This document shows, piece by piece, positions 52,801 to 63,764 of a DNA stretch of 64,000 nt. This DNA is from JANWWM01 sp046292465 (GTDB lineage: Bacteria; Bacteroidota; Chlorobiia; Chlorobiales; Thermochlorobacteraceae): NCBI GenBank assembly GCA_046292465.1, contig JBKBRB010000002.1, positions 62,001 to 126,000 on the forward strand, given 5' to 3'. Below the pieces are notes generated by a model. It was not told the origin of the DNA. It saw nothing but the letters and a program-made list of their open reading frames with translations, and ran no database searches. The position numbers were made by a program, and so were the translations under genes. How positions within the stretch are numbered: position 1 is the first letter of the stretch; every line of letters starts with the position of its first letter.

Positions 52801-52808
52801 TATATTTC
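52801..52808 (+). promoter_or_regulatory. Putative -7 box of gatA promoter
   Basis: TATATTTC, 27 bases before the GTG start of gatA; the -33 TTTG is not clear. Confidence 0.4.
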
Positions 52809-52834
52809 AAATCGCAACTTAAACCGCACGTCTT

Positions 52835-54265
52835 GTGAGCAATTTTGTTTTTTCATCTTATCGCGATTTACGCGACGCACTTCTCTCAAAATCCATCTCG
52901 GTTGAATCAGTTGTTTCCGCCTACCTTTCGCGCATTGAGGCGAAAGCACATTTGAATGCTTATCTCGCTGTCTTCAAAGAATCGGCATTGGCGCACGCAA
53001 AGGTGTTAGATGAGAAATTGTCGTCAGGAAAGCCTATTGGCAAACTCTTTGGCATGCCGATTGCCGTTAAGGATAACATCGCCATCAAGGGCGAAAAACT
53101 CACCTGCGCCTCAAAAATTTTAGAGAACTTCACGAGCATTTACACTGCAACCGCTGTTGAACGACTTCTTGCCGAAGACGCCGTCATTTTGGGCAAAACG
53201 AACCTCGATGAATTTGCGATGGGCAGTTCGAATGAAAACTCGGCGTTTGGTGCGGTGAAAAATCCAATCAATGAATCGTGCGTGCCAGGCGGCAGTTCAG
53301 GCGGCTCGGCGGCGGCCGTCGGTGGCGACTTGGCTCTTGTCGCGCTTGGCTCGGACACAGGCGGCTCGGTAAGGCAACCGGCTTCGTTCTGCAATGTCGT
53401 CGGCTTGAAGCCCACATATGGACGCATTTCGCGTTACGGCTTAGTGGCTTTCGGCTCATCGTTCGACCAAATTGGCGTGCTTGCCAAAACCGCTGAAGAT
53501 GCCGCACTCGTGCTTGAAGTAATGGCAGGCGAAGACACAATGGATTCCACTTCTTCCAACAAACCTGTCGAGGATTACGCGCGCGCCACGCTCGACCCGA
53601 AACAACTCCGCATCGGCGTCCCGAAAGAATTTTTTACCGACGCGCTCGACCCTGAAATCAACGCCATGATTCAAACCGTGCTTGAAAAGCTCAAAGCGCA
53701 AGGCGCAACGCTGGTTGATATTTCTCTTCCGCATTCTGAATACGCGCTGGCAACTTACTACATTCTCGCCACCGCTGAAGCCTCGTCAAACCTTGCTCGC
53801 TACGACGGTGCACGCTACGGCTATCGCGCAAAAGAGATTACCGACCTTACCGATATGTATGTCAAATCGCGCTCCGAAGGTTTCGGCAAAGAAGTCAAAC
53901 GCCGCATTATGCTGGGCACATATGTGCTTTCCGCCGGCTATTACGACGCTTATTACCGCAAAGCGCAAAAAGTTCGCCGCCTTATTCGCAACGATTACCT
54001 CAACGCCTTTGAGCAAGTCGATGTGATTGTTTCGCCCACTTCGCCGGTGCCGCCGTTCAAGTTCGGCGAAAAAATGCATGACCCGCTCACGATGTATCTT
54101 GCCGATATTTACACCGTTCCGATGAGCCTTGCAGGCGTGCCTGCTATTAGCATTCCGATTGGCTTCAATAGCCAGAAACTGCCGATTGGCTTACAACTTG
54201 TTGGAAATTTATTTGCAGAATCAACCCTAATTGGGGCGTCAAAACTTGTGGAGGCAGTCCGATGA
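52835..54265 (+). CDS. gatA: Aspartyl/glutamyl-tRNA amidotransferase subunit A, shortened C-terminus
   Basis: 476 residues from a GTG. An amidase-signature enzyme; with GatB and GatC it amidates Glu-tRNA(Gln) or Asp-tRNA(Asn). The catalytic triad region is present: Lys in GMPIAVKDNIAIKG, CVPGGSSGGSAAAVGGDLAL and the nucleophile Ser in GSDTGGSVRQPASFCNV. Other motifs are LGKTNLDEFAMGSSNENSAF and PISIPIGFNSQKLPIGLQLV. It ends NLFAESTLIGASKLVEAVR; most homologues run about 8-15 residues further after this helix (for example to a Trp-His pair). The stop is overlapped (ATGA) by the next gene, so the tail may have been trimmed when that module arrived. Confidence 0.94.
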   Translation: MSNFVFSSYRDLRDALLSKSISVESVVSAYLSRIEAKAHLNAYLAVFKESALAHAKVLDEKLSSGKPIGKLFGMPIAVKDNIAIKGEKLTCASKILENFTSIYTATAVERLLAEDAVILGKTNLDEFAMGSSNENSAFGAVKNPINESCVPGGSSGGSAAAVGGDLALVALGSDTGGSVRQPASFCNVVGLKPTYGRISRYGLVAFGSSFDQIGVLAKTAEDAALVLEVMAGEDTMDSTSSNKPVEDYARATLDPKQLRIGVPKEFFTDALDPEINAMIQTVLEKLKAQGATLVDISLPHSEYALATYYILATAEASSNLARYDGARYGYRAKEITDLTDMYVKSRSEGFGKEVKRRIMLGTYVLSAGYYDAYYRKAQKVRRLIRNDYLNAFEQVDVIVSPTSPVPPFKFGEKMHDPLTMYLADIYTVPMSLAGVPAISIPIGFNSQKLPIGLQLVGNLFAESTLIGASKLVEAVR

Positions 54266-54468
54266 AAAAGCGACAGATTGAACTCACAATAGAGGTTTTC
54301 AATTCGTTTGAGGAAGCGGAAGAATCCGATTTGGATTACTACGCTAAACTCTCACCAGAAGAACGCTTAAAACACTTACAAAAAATGCGCGAGCTTTGCT
54401 ATGGATACGAAGACGCTACCGGACGACTTCAAAGAGTTCTTGAAATTACTGAACGAACACCATGTTGA
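54262..54468 (+). CDS. Small partner protein of AbiEii-type nucleotidyltransferase
   Basis: 68 residues. The pattern IEVFNSFEEAEESDLDYYAK with LSPEERLKHLQKMRELCYGY and a C-terminal RLQRVLEITE matches a widespread set of about 70-residue proteins encoded just ahead of AbiEii/MNT-like nucleotidyltransferases. Its ATG overlaps the gatA stop (ATGA) and its 3' end overlaps the next gene by 68 bases, so the three are translationally coupled. It may be the antitoxin-like or regulatory half of a two-gene module; this is inference. Confidence 0.78.
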   Translation: MKKRQIELTIEVFNSFEEAEESDLDYYAKLSPEERLKHLQKMRELCYGYEDATGRLQRVLEITERTPC

Positions 54469-54871
54469 TTACCTCGTGATTGGCGGCTATGCGGTTGGTT
54501 TTCACGGCTATGTGCGCACCACTGGCGATATGGACATTTGGGTAAGGGCTTCTCAGGAAAATGCGGCGAATCTTTATCAAGCCCTCGTCCGCTTCGGCTT
54601 TGCTCAATCTTCATTCCAAAAAGAATTGACTTTAACAGAAAAAACCTTAATTCGCTTCGGCGTTCGCCCGATGCAAATTGAAATTTTGACGACGATACCG
54701 GGAATCGAATTTGACGACTGCTATCAAAGAAAATCCACCGAGATTATTGACGGCATTGCCATAAATTTTATCAATCTCGACGACTTGAAAACAAATAAGT
54801 TAGCAACAGGACGCCTCAAAGACCTTACCGATGTAGATATGCTCCAAAAGTTAAATCGCAGAAGAAAGTAG
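54401..54871 (+). CDS. AbiEii/MNT-like nucleotidyltransferase domain protein
   Basis: 156 residues. Nucleotidyltransferase fold: LLNEHHVDYLVIGGYAVGFH (G-G motif), then TGDMDIWVRAS, the D-x-D metal pair, a third acidic position probably in MQIEILTTIPGIEFD, and INFINLDDLKTNKLATGRLK, the helix with conserved DLKxxK. Relatives act as toxins or antitoxins that nucleotidylate tRNA or proteins; many are of unknown role. It is paired with the 54262 gene. sucD begins 47 bases downstream. Confidence 0.85.
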   Translation: MDTKTLPDDFKEFLKLLNEHHVDYLVIGGYAVGFHGYVRTTGDMDIWVRASQENAANLYQALVRFGFAQSSFQKELTLTEKTLIRFGVRPMQIEILTTIPGIEFDDCYQRKSTEIIDGIAINFINLDDLKTNKLATGRLKDLTDVDMLQKLNRRRK

Positions 54872-54918
54872 TTCATCATCAAAAACCATTTTTCACAACT
54901 CATAAACCGAAGTTCACC

Positions 54919-55839
54919 ATGAGCATTTTAGTTGGAAGAGAAACGCGCCTTGTCGTGCAAGGTATCACAGGCAGCGAAGGCACGTTCCATGCGTCGCAAA
55001 TGCTGGAATACGGCAAGCAGTTCGGCGTTGATTACCTCGTTGCGGGCGTTACGCCGGGCAAAGGCGGCATGATGTATGAAGGCAACGAGAAAGACCGCTT
55101 CAACCGTCCGATTCCGATTTTCAACACAGTTGCCGAAACGGTGCGCGATAAGAAAATCAAAGCCAATACATCTATCATTTATGTGCCCGCCGCATTTGCC
55201 GCCGATGCCATTATGGAAGCGGCGGACGCCGGCATTGAAGTCATCATCTGCATTACCGAAGGTATACCCGTTGCCGACATGATGAAGGCTTTTGCCTTTG
55301 TTAAACAAAAAGGCGCGACGCTCATCGGTCCGAATTGTCCCGGCGTCATCACGCCTGAAGAAGCCAAAGTTGGCATTATGCCCGGCTTCATTTTCAAGAA
55401 AGGCAATATCGGACTCATTTCTCGAAGTGGCACGCTCACCTACGAAGCCGTTAGCCAACTCACGAAGGCTGGGCTTGGTCAAACCACGTGCGTCGGAATC
55501 GGCGGCGACCCAATTATCGGCACGAAATTTATTGACGCCATTAAGATGTTTGCGAAGGATAAAGACACCGAAGCCCTCGTCATGATTGGCGAAATCGGTG
55601 GCAGTGCCGAGGAAGAAGCGGCGGTTTATATCAAAAAGAATTTCAAGAAGCCTGTTGTCGGATTCATTGCAGGAAGCACTGCGCCGCCCGGTCGCCGTAT
55701 GGGGCACGCAGGCGCAATTGTTTCAGGCGGCAAAGGCACAGCACAAGAAAAATTCGCCGCCATGAAAAAAGCAGGGATTCACATCGCTGAAAATCCCGCA
55801 CACATCGGCGAAGTGATGCTTCAAGCATTAGGGCGATAA
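54919..55839 (+). CDS. sucD: Succinyl-CoA synthetase alpha subunit
   Basis: 306 residues. CoA-binding domain GITGSEGTFHASQMLEYGKQ, IGPNCPGVITPEEAKVGIMP, and the phosphorylated His263 in PGRRMGHAGAIVSGG. It interconverts succinyl-CoA and succinate in the oxidative or reductive TCA cycle; in green sulfur bacteria the reductive direction fixes CO2. The beta subunit (sucC) is not next to it, which differs from the sucCD operon of most bacteria. Confidence 0.95.
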   Translation: MSILVGRETRLVVQGITGSEGTFHASQMLEYGKQFGVDYLVAGVTPGKGGMMYEGNEKDRFNRPIPIFNTVAETVRDKKIKANTSIIYVPAAFAADAIMEAADAGIEVIICITEGIPVADMMKAFAFVKQKGATLIGPNCPGVITPEEAKVGIMPGFIFKKGNIGLISRSGTLTYEAVSQLTKAGLGQTTCVGIGGDPIIGTKFIDAIKMFAKDKDTEALVMIGEIGGSAEEEAAVYIKKNFKKPVVGFIAGSTAPPGRRMGHAGAIVSGGKGTAQEKFAAMKKAGIHIAENPAHIGEVMLQALGR

Positions 55840-55850
55840 TTCGCTCACCG

Positions 55851-55918
55851 AAGGTCAAGGCGGATTCAGCAACTTGGCGACGCGATACGCCTTCTTGCTT
55901 TCCTTCTTGACCTTTTTT
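55851..55918 (+). terminator. Terminator / structured leader between sucD and ribBA
   Basis: AAGGTCAAG (55851-55859) pairs with CTTGACCTT (55906-55914), followed by a T run (55913-55918). The intervening 46 bases hold further short pairings (for example GGCG with CGCC). The long loop makes it unusual for a simple terminator. No RFN/FMN riboswitch core is visible. Confidence 0.55.
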
Positions 55919-55953
55919 CATCGAGCTTTTTCTCACTTAATCTGTTTCGCACA

Positions 55954-57207
55954 ATGAACACTCCTTTTGATTCAGTTGAATCAGCGATTGAAGACATTAA
56001 GAACGGCAAACTCATTATCGTCGTCGACGACGAAGACCGCGAAAATGAAGGCGACTTTTTGACCGCCGCCGAAAATGTTACCCCCGACATGATTAACTTC
56101 ATCACGAAGGTCGGTCGTGGCTTGATTTGCGTGCCCATGACACGCGAGCGCGTTCAACGCTTAGAGCTCGATATGATGGTCTCGCAAAACACCTCACTTC
56201 ACGAAACTGCCTTCACCATTTCTGTCGACTCGCGCTTGCCTGGCACTTCAACAGGCATTTCAGCTTTTGACCGCGCCATTACCATTCAACAATTAGCCGA
56301 CGATAGAACCAAGCCTTCTGACCTTGCGCGTCCGGGACACATTTTTCCGCTCCGTGCAATGGACGGCGGCGTGCTTCGCCGTGTCGGACATACCGAAGCC
56401 GCTGTCGATTTAGCGCGTCTTGCAGGCTTTAAGCCTGTTGGCGTTATCTGCGAAATTCTCTCCGAAGATGGCTCAATGGCGCGCCTGCCTGAACTTATCA
56501 AAATCAAAGAGAAATACGGACTGAAACTCATCACAATTAAAGACCTCGTGGCGTATCGCATGCAAAAAGAAAAACTCGTCAAGCGTGCGGTCGAAGTCCG
56601 TCTGCCCACGCACTTCGGCGAGTTCAAATTGATTGCCTACGAAACGCTCATTGACGATAAAAATCACCTTGCTTTGGTCAAAGGCGATGTTGCCAACGGC
56701 GAACCGGTTCTGCTTCGCGTTCACTCGAGCTGTGCTACGGGCGACCTTTTCGGCTCTATGCGCTGCGACTGCGGCGAACAACTCGCCACTGCCATGATGA
56801 TGATTGAACGCGAAGGACGCGGCGTTTTGGTTTACATCATGCAAGAAGGGCGCGGCATCGGTCTTATCAACAAACTCAAAGCCTATAACCTTCAAGACCA
56901 AGGGCTCGATACGGTCGAAGCCAACGAGAAACTTGGCTTCAAAGCCGACTTGCGCGATTACGGCATCGGTGCGCAAATCATCTGCGATTTAGGCGTCAAA
57001 AAAATGCGACTTATGACCAACAATCCGAAAAAAGTTGTCGGTCTTGAAGGCTACGGGCTGGAAGTCGTCGAGCGCGTGCCGCTCGTTATCAATCCTAACG
57101 ACATTAACAAGGGTTATCTCGAGACCAAACAGAAAAAAATGGGACATCTGTTCGGCGGTCAAACTGCACACGACCAACTGATTTTTAGCAAAATTTTTGG
57201 CAAGTAG
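55954..57207 (+). CDS. ribBA: Bifunctional DHBP synthase / GTP cyclohydrolase II
   Basis: 417 residues, two fused riboflavin enzymes. Residues 1-205 form 3,4-dihydroxy-2-butanone-4-phosphate synthase (VVDDEDRENEGDFLTAAENV, RPGHIFPL, GHTEAAVDLARLAG). Residues 206-417 form GTP cyclohydrolase II with zinc cysteines C260, C271 and C273 in SSCATGDLFGSMRCDCGEQL, and catalytic QEGRGIGLINKLKAY. It supplies both substrates for lumazine synthase. Followed 56 bases later by trpB; no other rib genes are here. Confidence 0.96.
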   Translation: MNTPFDSVESAIEDIKNGKLIIVVDDEDRENEGDFLTAAENVTPDMINFITKVGRGLICVPMTRERVQRLELDMMVSQNTSLHETAFTISVDSRLPGTSTGISAFDRAITIQQLADDRTKPSDLARPGHIFPLRAMDGGVLRRVGHTEAAVDLARLAGFKPVGVICEILSEDGSMARLPELIKIKEKYGLKLITIKDLVAYRMQKEKLVKRAVEVRLPTHFGEFKLIAYETLIDDKNHLALVKGDVANGEPVLLRVHSSCATGDLFGSMRCDCGEQLATAMMMIEREGRGVLVYIMQEGRGIGLINKLKAYNLQDQGLDTVEANEKLGFKADLRDYGIGAQIICDLGVKKMRLMTNNPKKVVGLEGYGLEVVERVPLVINPNDINKGYLETKQKKMGHLFGGQTAHDQLIFSKIFGK

Positions 57208-57263
57208 TTTTTCAGTAATCTCTTTTCCAATAAGAACTTTAACAACAGCGGTTCAGAGTTTCC

Positions 57264-58466
57264 ATGACCATCACGCCAACCTACAACGCCCCCGATTCAC
57301 GCGGACACTTCGGCATCTACGGCGGAAAGTATGTTCCCGAAACGCTCATCAAAAACGCGGACGATTTAGAACGCGAATACAACGCCGCCAAACAAGACCC
57401 GTCGTTCTGGCAAACGTTTCATGACCTCTTAACGCATTTTGTCGGACGACCTACACCGCTCTATTTCGCCAAACGCCTAACCGAAACGCTCGGCGGCGCA
57501 AAAATTTACTTGAAGCGTGAAGACCTCTGCCACACTGGGGCGCACAAAATCAACAATGCGATTGGTCAAGTCTTGCTCGCCAAGCGTATGGGCAAGCGTC
57601 GCATCATTGCCGAAACTGGGGCTGGACAACACGGCGTTGCAACCGCAACCGTCTGCGCGCTCTTCGGCTTGGAATGTATCGTTTATATGGGCGAAGAAGA
57701 TATTGCTCGACAAGCCCCGAACGTGGCACGCATGAAGTTGCTCGGCGCAAGCGTCGTGCCCGTTTCATCAGGCAGCAAAACGCTCAAAGACGCTACCAGC
57801 GAAGCCATTCGCGATTGGGTTACGAATCCTGACGATACCTTCTACATCATTGGCTCAGTTGTCGGCATGCATCCTTATCCGATGATGGTGCGCGATTTTC
57901 AAAGCGTCATTGGCAAGGAAACTCGTGCGCAAATTCTCGAGCGCGAAGGCAAACTTCCTTCGCTCATTACGGCGTGCGTCGGCGGCGGCTCAAACGCGAT
58001 GGGCATGTTTTATCCGTTTTTGAACGATACGCAAACGGTTAAACTCGTCGGCATTGAAGCGGCAGGCGAAGGCTTGAACGGACGACACGCGGCAACGCTT
58101 ACCAAAGGTAAGCCCGGCGTTTTGCACGGCGCGATGATGTATCTCTTGCAAGATGAAGACGGTCAAATTGACCTTGCTCACTCGATTTCTGCAGGCTTGG
58201 ATTATCCCGGCGTCGGTCCCGAACACAGTTACTTGAAAGATTTAGGCTTGGTGCATTATGAATCCGTTACCGATGACGAAGCCATGCAAGCCCTCAAATT
58301 CCTTGCACGCACCGAAGGCATCATTTGCGCGATTGAAACCGCTCACGCCGTCCACTATGCGATTCAAACTGCACCCAAATTGAAACATGATGATGTTCTC
58401 GTCATCTGCCTTTCTGGTCGTGGCGATAAAGACCTGAACACGATTATGCATTATTTTCAGATGTAA
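57264..58466 (+). CDS. trpB: Tryptophan synthase beta chain
   Basis: 400 residues. PLP enzyme that joins indole with serine. It starts RGHFGIYGGKYVPETLI; the Schiff-base lysine is Lys95 in REDLCHTGAHKINNAIGQ; AETGAGQHGVATATVCALFG and the phosphate loop GGGSNAMGMFYPF follow. The C-terminus has LSGRGDKDLNTIMHYF. The alpha chain is not adjacent, so the trp genes are dispersed in this genome (trpG at 3.4 kb is another orphan). Confidence 0.97.
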   Translation: MTITPTYNAPDSRGHFGIYGGKYVPETLIKNADDLEREYNAAKQDPSFWQTFHDLLTHFVGRPTPLYFAKRLTETLGGAKIYLKREDLCHTGAHKINNAIGQVLLAKRMGKRRIIAETGAGQHGVATATVCALFGLECIVYMGEEDIARQAPNVARMKLLGASVVPVSSGSKTLKDATSEAIRDWVTNPDDTFYIIGSVVGMHPYPMMVRDFQSVIGKETRAQILEREGKLPSLITACVGGGSNAMGMFYPFLNDTQTVKLVGIEAAGEGLNGRHAATLTKGKPGVLHGAMMYLLQDEDGQIDLAHSISAGLDYPGVGPEHSYLKDLGLVHYESVTDDEAMQALKFLARTEGIICAIETAHAVHYAIQTAPKLKHDDVLVICLSGRGDKDLNTIMHYFQM

Positions 58467-58574
58467 CGCGCAACCTGTTATCACGCAACACACGCGCCGT
58501 TGCATCGGTTGACGGCGCACAGTTAGCCCAACCCTCTATCCCGTTTTTTGTTCAATGTTAATTCACAACTCACA

Positions 58575-60719
<2,145 letters not shown>

Positions 60720-60731
60720 ACGCGCAATTGG

Positions 60732-61544
60732 TTATTGAGTATGTGCTAACAAGATGGCTTCAATGAGCGTTGAAAATTCTTTTTGTGCGCGTTGCGCCAC
60801 ACGTTGCACATCGTCGTGCGAAAGTATCTCGTCGGAAAGTCCCGCCGCTTTGTTGGTTACGAGTGAAATTCCGAGCACCTTCATGCCCAAGTGCTTTGCG
60901 GTTGTGGCTTCAAGAATGGTTGACATTCCGACCAAATCGGCGCGCAAGGTTTGAAGCATTCGAATTTCAGCGCGCGTTTCGTAGGAAGGTCCAAGCACGC
61001 CTGCATATACGCCTTCCTTGAAATGAATCCCGCAGGTGCGCGCACATTCTTTTGCAACTTGCTGAAAACCCTTGTCAAATAAAGGCTCGTGCGCCGTTTG
61101 CAAAATTGGCAGGTCTGGATTCGGCGTGAACATCAGGTTTATCACATCAACAATTAAGCACAAGTCGCCTGCTTCAAAGAGCGGATTAACGCCGCCCGCT
61201 GCATTTGTGAGTATCAATGATTTCACGCCAAGCAAGTTGAGCAATCGAACATAAAAAGTTACTTCGTCGGCGTCTCGCCCTTCGTAAAGATGCACGCGCC
61301 CTTTCAGAAGCACAATCGGCTTCGACTTCACGGTGCCGAAAATCAATTTGCCATGATGCCCTGCTACGCTCGGCGTCGGAAAGTGAGGAATCTCTTTGGT
61401 GTCAATCACAATCGGATTTTCTACGCGCTCGGCAAAGTTTCCTAAACCCGAACCCAGCGTAAGTGCCACTGTGCCTTTGGGAACAGCACAGCGCGATTCA
61501 ATCATTTTTTTTGCTTCTTGCAGTTTCTCTTGTAGTTTTTTCAT
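60732..61544 (-). CDS. punA: Purine nucleoside phosphorylase
   Basis: 270 residues from the ATG at 61544 (MKKLQEKLQEAKKMIESRCA); the longer frame to 61640 overlaps hisC upstream and is not supported. It is a trimeric class I PNP: LTLGSGLGNFAERVENPIVI, VAGHHGKLIFG, GRVHLYEGRDADEVTFYVRL, LTNAAGGVNPLFEAGDLCLI, GPSYETRAEIRMLQTLRADL and GMSTILEATTAKHLGMKVLG. It splits guanosine and inosine with phosphate in purine salvage. It is divergent from hisC. Confidence 0.94.
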   Translation of the reverse strand: MKKLQEKLQEAKKMIESRCAVPKGTVALTLGSGLGNFAERVENPIVIDTKEIPHFPTPSVAGHHGKLIFGTVKSKPIVLLKGRVHLYEGRDADEVTFYVRLLNLLGVKSLILTNAAGGVNPLFEAGDLCLIVDVINLMFTPNPDLPILQTAHEPLFDKGFQQVAKECARTCGIHFKEGVYAGVLGPSYETRAEIRMLQTLRADLVGMSTILEATTAKHLGMKVLGISLVTNKAAGLSDEILSHDDVQRVAQRAQKEFSTLIEAILLAHTQ

Positions 61545-61592
61545 CGCCAAAGTGTTGAATGAAGCAAAATACAATCCTATCTTATCATTCTT

Positions 61593-61600
61593 TACTTTTG
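61593..61600 (+). promoter_or_regulatory. Putative -7 box (TACTTTTG) of hisC
   Basis: A perfect match to TAnnTTTG, 19 bases before the hisC ATG. No obvious -33 TTTG at the right spacing. Confidence 0.45.
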
Positions 61601-61618
61601 TTCTAAACTTCGAAAAGC

Positions 61619-62725
61619 ATGACCACACAACTTGTTCCACCGCACATTGAAAAGTTAGAGCCGTATAAGGCAGGCAGAAGCATTGAGGAAATCAAATCGC
61701 TTTACGGCTTACAGGAAGTCTATAAACTTGCCTCGAACGAGAATCCGCTCGGCGTTTCTCCCAAAGCGATTGAAGCGATGCAAAAGGCAATGCACGATGT
61801 GAACTATTACCCCGACCCTGCCGCGCTCAAACTGCGCACAAAACTCGCAGAACGCTTTAAGCTGAAGCTCGACAACGTCGCCGTTGGTGCAGGCTCAGAA
61901 GGCATTATGGCAAACATTCTGCGCACATTCGTTTCCGACACCGACGAATTGCTTACTTCCGAAAATACCTTCATCGGCTTTTACGTGCTTGCCAACGCAA
62001 GCGGCTTAACCTTGAACCGCGTTCCGATGAAAGACGGCTATCGCTTTGATTTACAAGGCATTGCCGACCGCATTACCCGCCACACAAAAGTCATTTACCT
62101 CTGCAATCCGAATAACCCCACGGGCACAATCTTCACACGCGAAGAGTTTGACGCCTTCATGGCGCGTGTGCCTGAGCGCGTGATTATCATTTTAGATGAA
62201 GCCTATTTTGAATTTGCTTCGAGCGATTTGGACTATCCCGACTCTATGTCGTATCGCTACGATAATGTGATTACGCTTCGCACCTTCTCAAAGGGCTACG
62301 GACTTGCGGCGTTGCGCGTCGGCTACGGCTTCGCTCACGAGAAGTTCATTACGAATTTGATGAAAGTTAAACTTCCTTTTGAGCCAAATTCGCTCGCGCA
62401 AGCAGGCGCACTTGCCGCATTAGACGATGACGATTTTTTACGCCAAACCATCGACAACAACACGCACGGCTACAAACTCTTTTCCGAAGCCTTCACCGAA
62501 CTTGGCTTGAACTGGATTCCTTCGTGGGCAAATTTCGTGATGATTGATTACGGCAGTGAAGCGCGTGTGAATGCCGTTTCTGAATACCTTTTGCAAAACG
62601 GCGTCATTACGCGCCCGCTCAAAGCCTTTGGCTTGCCACATTGTTTGAGAATTTCAATTGGACTTCCACATCAAAACGAAAAGTGTATTGAACTGCTCAA
62701 AAAATTTGAGACTGTTTCTGTATGA
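61619..62725 (+). CDS. hisC: Histidinol-phosphate aminotransferase
   Basis: 368 residues. Class II aminotransferase with the HisC opening YKLASNENPLGVSPKAIEAM, YYPDPAALKLRTKLAERF, YLCNPNNPTGTIFTREEF, DEAYFEFASSDLDYPDS and the PLP lysine in LRTFSKGYGLAALRVGYG. It makes histidinol phosphate in histidine synthesis; some relatives act on tyrosine or phenylalanine. The stop overlaps the next ATG (ATGA at 62722-62725). Confidence 0.94.
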   Translation: MTTQLVPPHIEKLEPYKAGRSIEEIKSLYGLQEVYKLASNENPLGVSPKAIEAMQKAMHDVNYYPDPAALKLRTKLAERFKLKLDNVAVGAGSEGIMANILRTFVSDTDELLTSENTFIGFYVLANASGLTLNRVPMKDGYRFDLQGIADRITRHTKVIYLCNPNNPTGTIFTREEFDAFMARVPERVIIILDEAYFEFASSDLDYPDSMSYRYDNVITLRTFSKGYGLAALRVGYGFAHEKFITNLMKVKLPFEPNSLAQAGALAALDDDDFLRQTIDNNTHGYKLFSEAFTELGLNWIPSWANFVMIDYGSEARVNAVSEYLLQNGVITRPLKAFGLPHCLRISIGLPHQNEKCIELLKKFETVSV

Positions 62726-63750
62726 AGCACATCGTCATCATTTACAATGCTGTTCCCGACCGATTCTCGCTCAGGCACGACATCAAATCGGAAATGGACA
62801 TTTTAGCCAATGTCGATACCATTAGTGCCGCACTCTCCGAAGAATACAAAGTCAGTCCGCTTGCCTTCACCGGCGATATTATTTTCCTGATGGAGCAACT
62901 GATGGAAATCAAGCCTGACGCGGTGTTCAATTTGTTTGAAGGAACTTATCGCATTTCAAAGAGCGAAGTTTTTATTCCAATCGCGCTCGATTTGCTCGGC
63001 ATTGCTTATACAGGCTCGCAGGCAAAAACGCTTGAACTTTGCGTTCAGAAAGCCAAGACGAAAGAAATTCTACTTCGCCGTTCTGTTCCAACGCCGCGCT
63101 TTGCTGTGTTCAAGCCGTCAGAAGAAATTTCCACGACCATTCCCTTTCCGCTCATCGTCAAGCCTGAACACGAAGATGCGAGCATAGGAATTTCAAATAA
63201 CTCCGTCGTGCATTCCGAATCGGCACTCAAAGAACAAGTTGAGATGATTTGGCACACCTACAAACAGCCTGCGCTTGTTGAAGAATTTATCGACGGACGA
63301 GAGTTCAATGTAGCGATTTTAGGCGATAGCGATTTCGAACATCAAATCGGACACCCAAATGCGCCGCGCGTGTTGCCAATTTCTGAAATTAGTTTTGAAA
63401 CCATGCCCGAAGGCTTTGCGCGGATTGTAACCTATAAAGCCAAGTGGGAAGAAGAAAGCGTAGAATACAAAGAAACAAAGCCCATCTGCCCCGCACCGAT
63501 TGACTTGAAACTCGAACTTGAACTCAAACAAATTGCGTTGCGCGTGTTCAATGCGGTTGGCTGTCGCGATTATGCGCGTGTCGATTTTCGCGTCTCAAAA
63601 GAGGGCAGGCCATTTGTCGTTGATGTCAATCCAAACCCTGACATTTCGCCTGATGCCGGTCTTGCACGTTCTGCAAAAGCCGCTGGATTGGAGTATCCCG
63701 CTTTGATTCGCAAAATTGCTAGTTTCGCGCTCTCGCGCTTGGCAAGTTGA
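62722..63750 (+). CDS. D-alanine--D-alanine ligase-like ATP-grasp protein
   Basis: 342 residues. N-terminal part MKHIVIIYNAVPDRFSLRHD with DAVFNLFEGTYRISKSEVFI and IAYTGSQAKTLELCVQKAKT (the Ddl-type substrate domain). The ATP-grasp core is PLIVKPEHEDASIGISNNSV, ALVEEFIDGREFNVAILGD, and the metal/catalytic end YARVDFRVSKEGRPFVVDVN with PNPDISPDAG. It is shorter and more divergent than true Ddl; many genomes carry such Ddl-like enzymes beside a proper ddl. Translationally coupled to hisC, an unusual neighbour for cell-wall synthesis, which leaves its real substrate open. Confidence 0.86.
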   Translation: MKHIVIIYNAVPDRFSLRHDIKSEMDILANVDTISAALSEEYKVSPLAFTGDIIFLMEQLMEIKPDAVFNLFEGTYRISKSEVFIPIALDLLGIAYTGSQAKTLELCVQKAKTKEILLRRSVPTPRFAVFKPSEEISTTIPFPLIVKPEHEDASIGISNNSVVHSESALKEQVEMIWHTYKQPALVEEFIDGREFNVAILGDSDFEHQIGHPNAPRVLPISEISFETMPEGFARIVTYKAKWEEESVEYKETKPICPAPIDLKLELELKQIALRVFNAVGCRDYARVDFRVSKEGRPFVVDVNPNPDISPDAGLARSAKAAGLEYPALIRKIASFALSRLAS

Positions 63751-63764
63751 TAAAAGAGAGAACA

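Noticed and set aside
54928..55707. A 259-codon minus-strand frame
   Set aside because: Antisense shadow of sucD; no recognisable motif, and sucD is full length with its active-site His.
55840..55953. FMN (RFN) riboswitch before ribBA
   Set aside because: The conserved RFN blocks are missing; only a hairpin with T run is seen.
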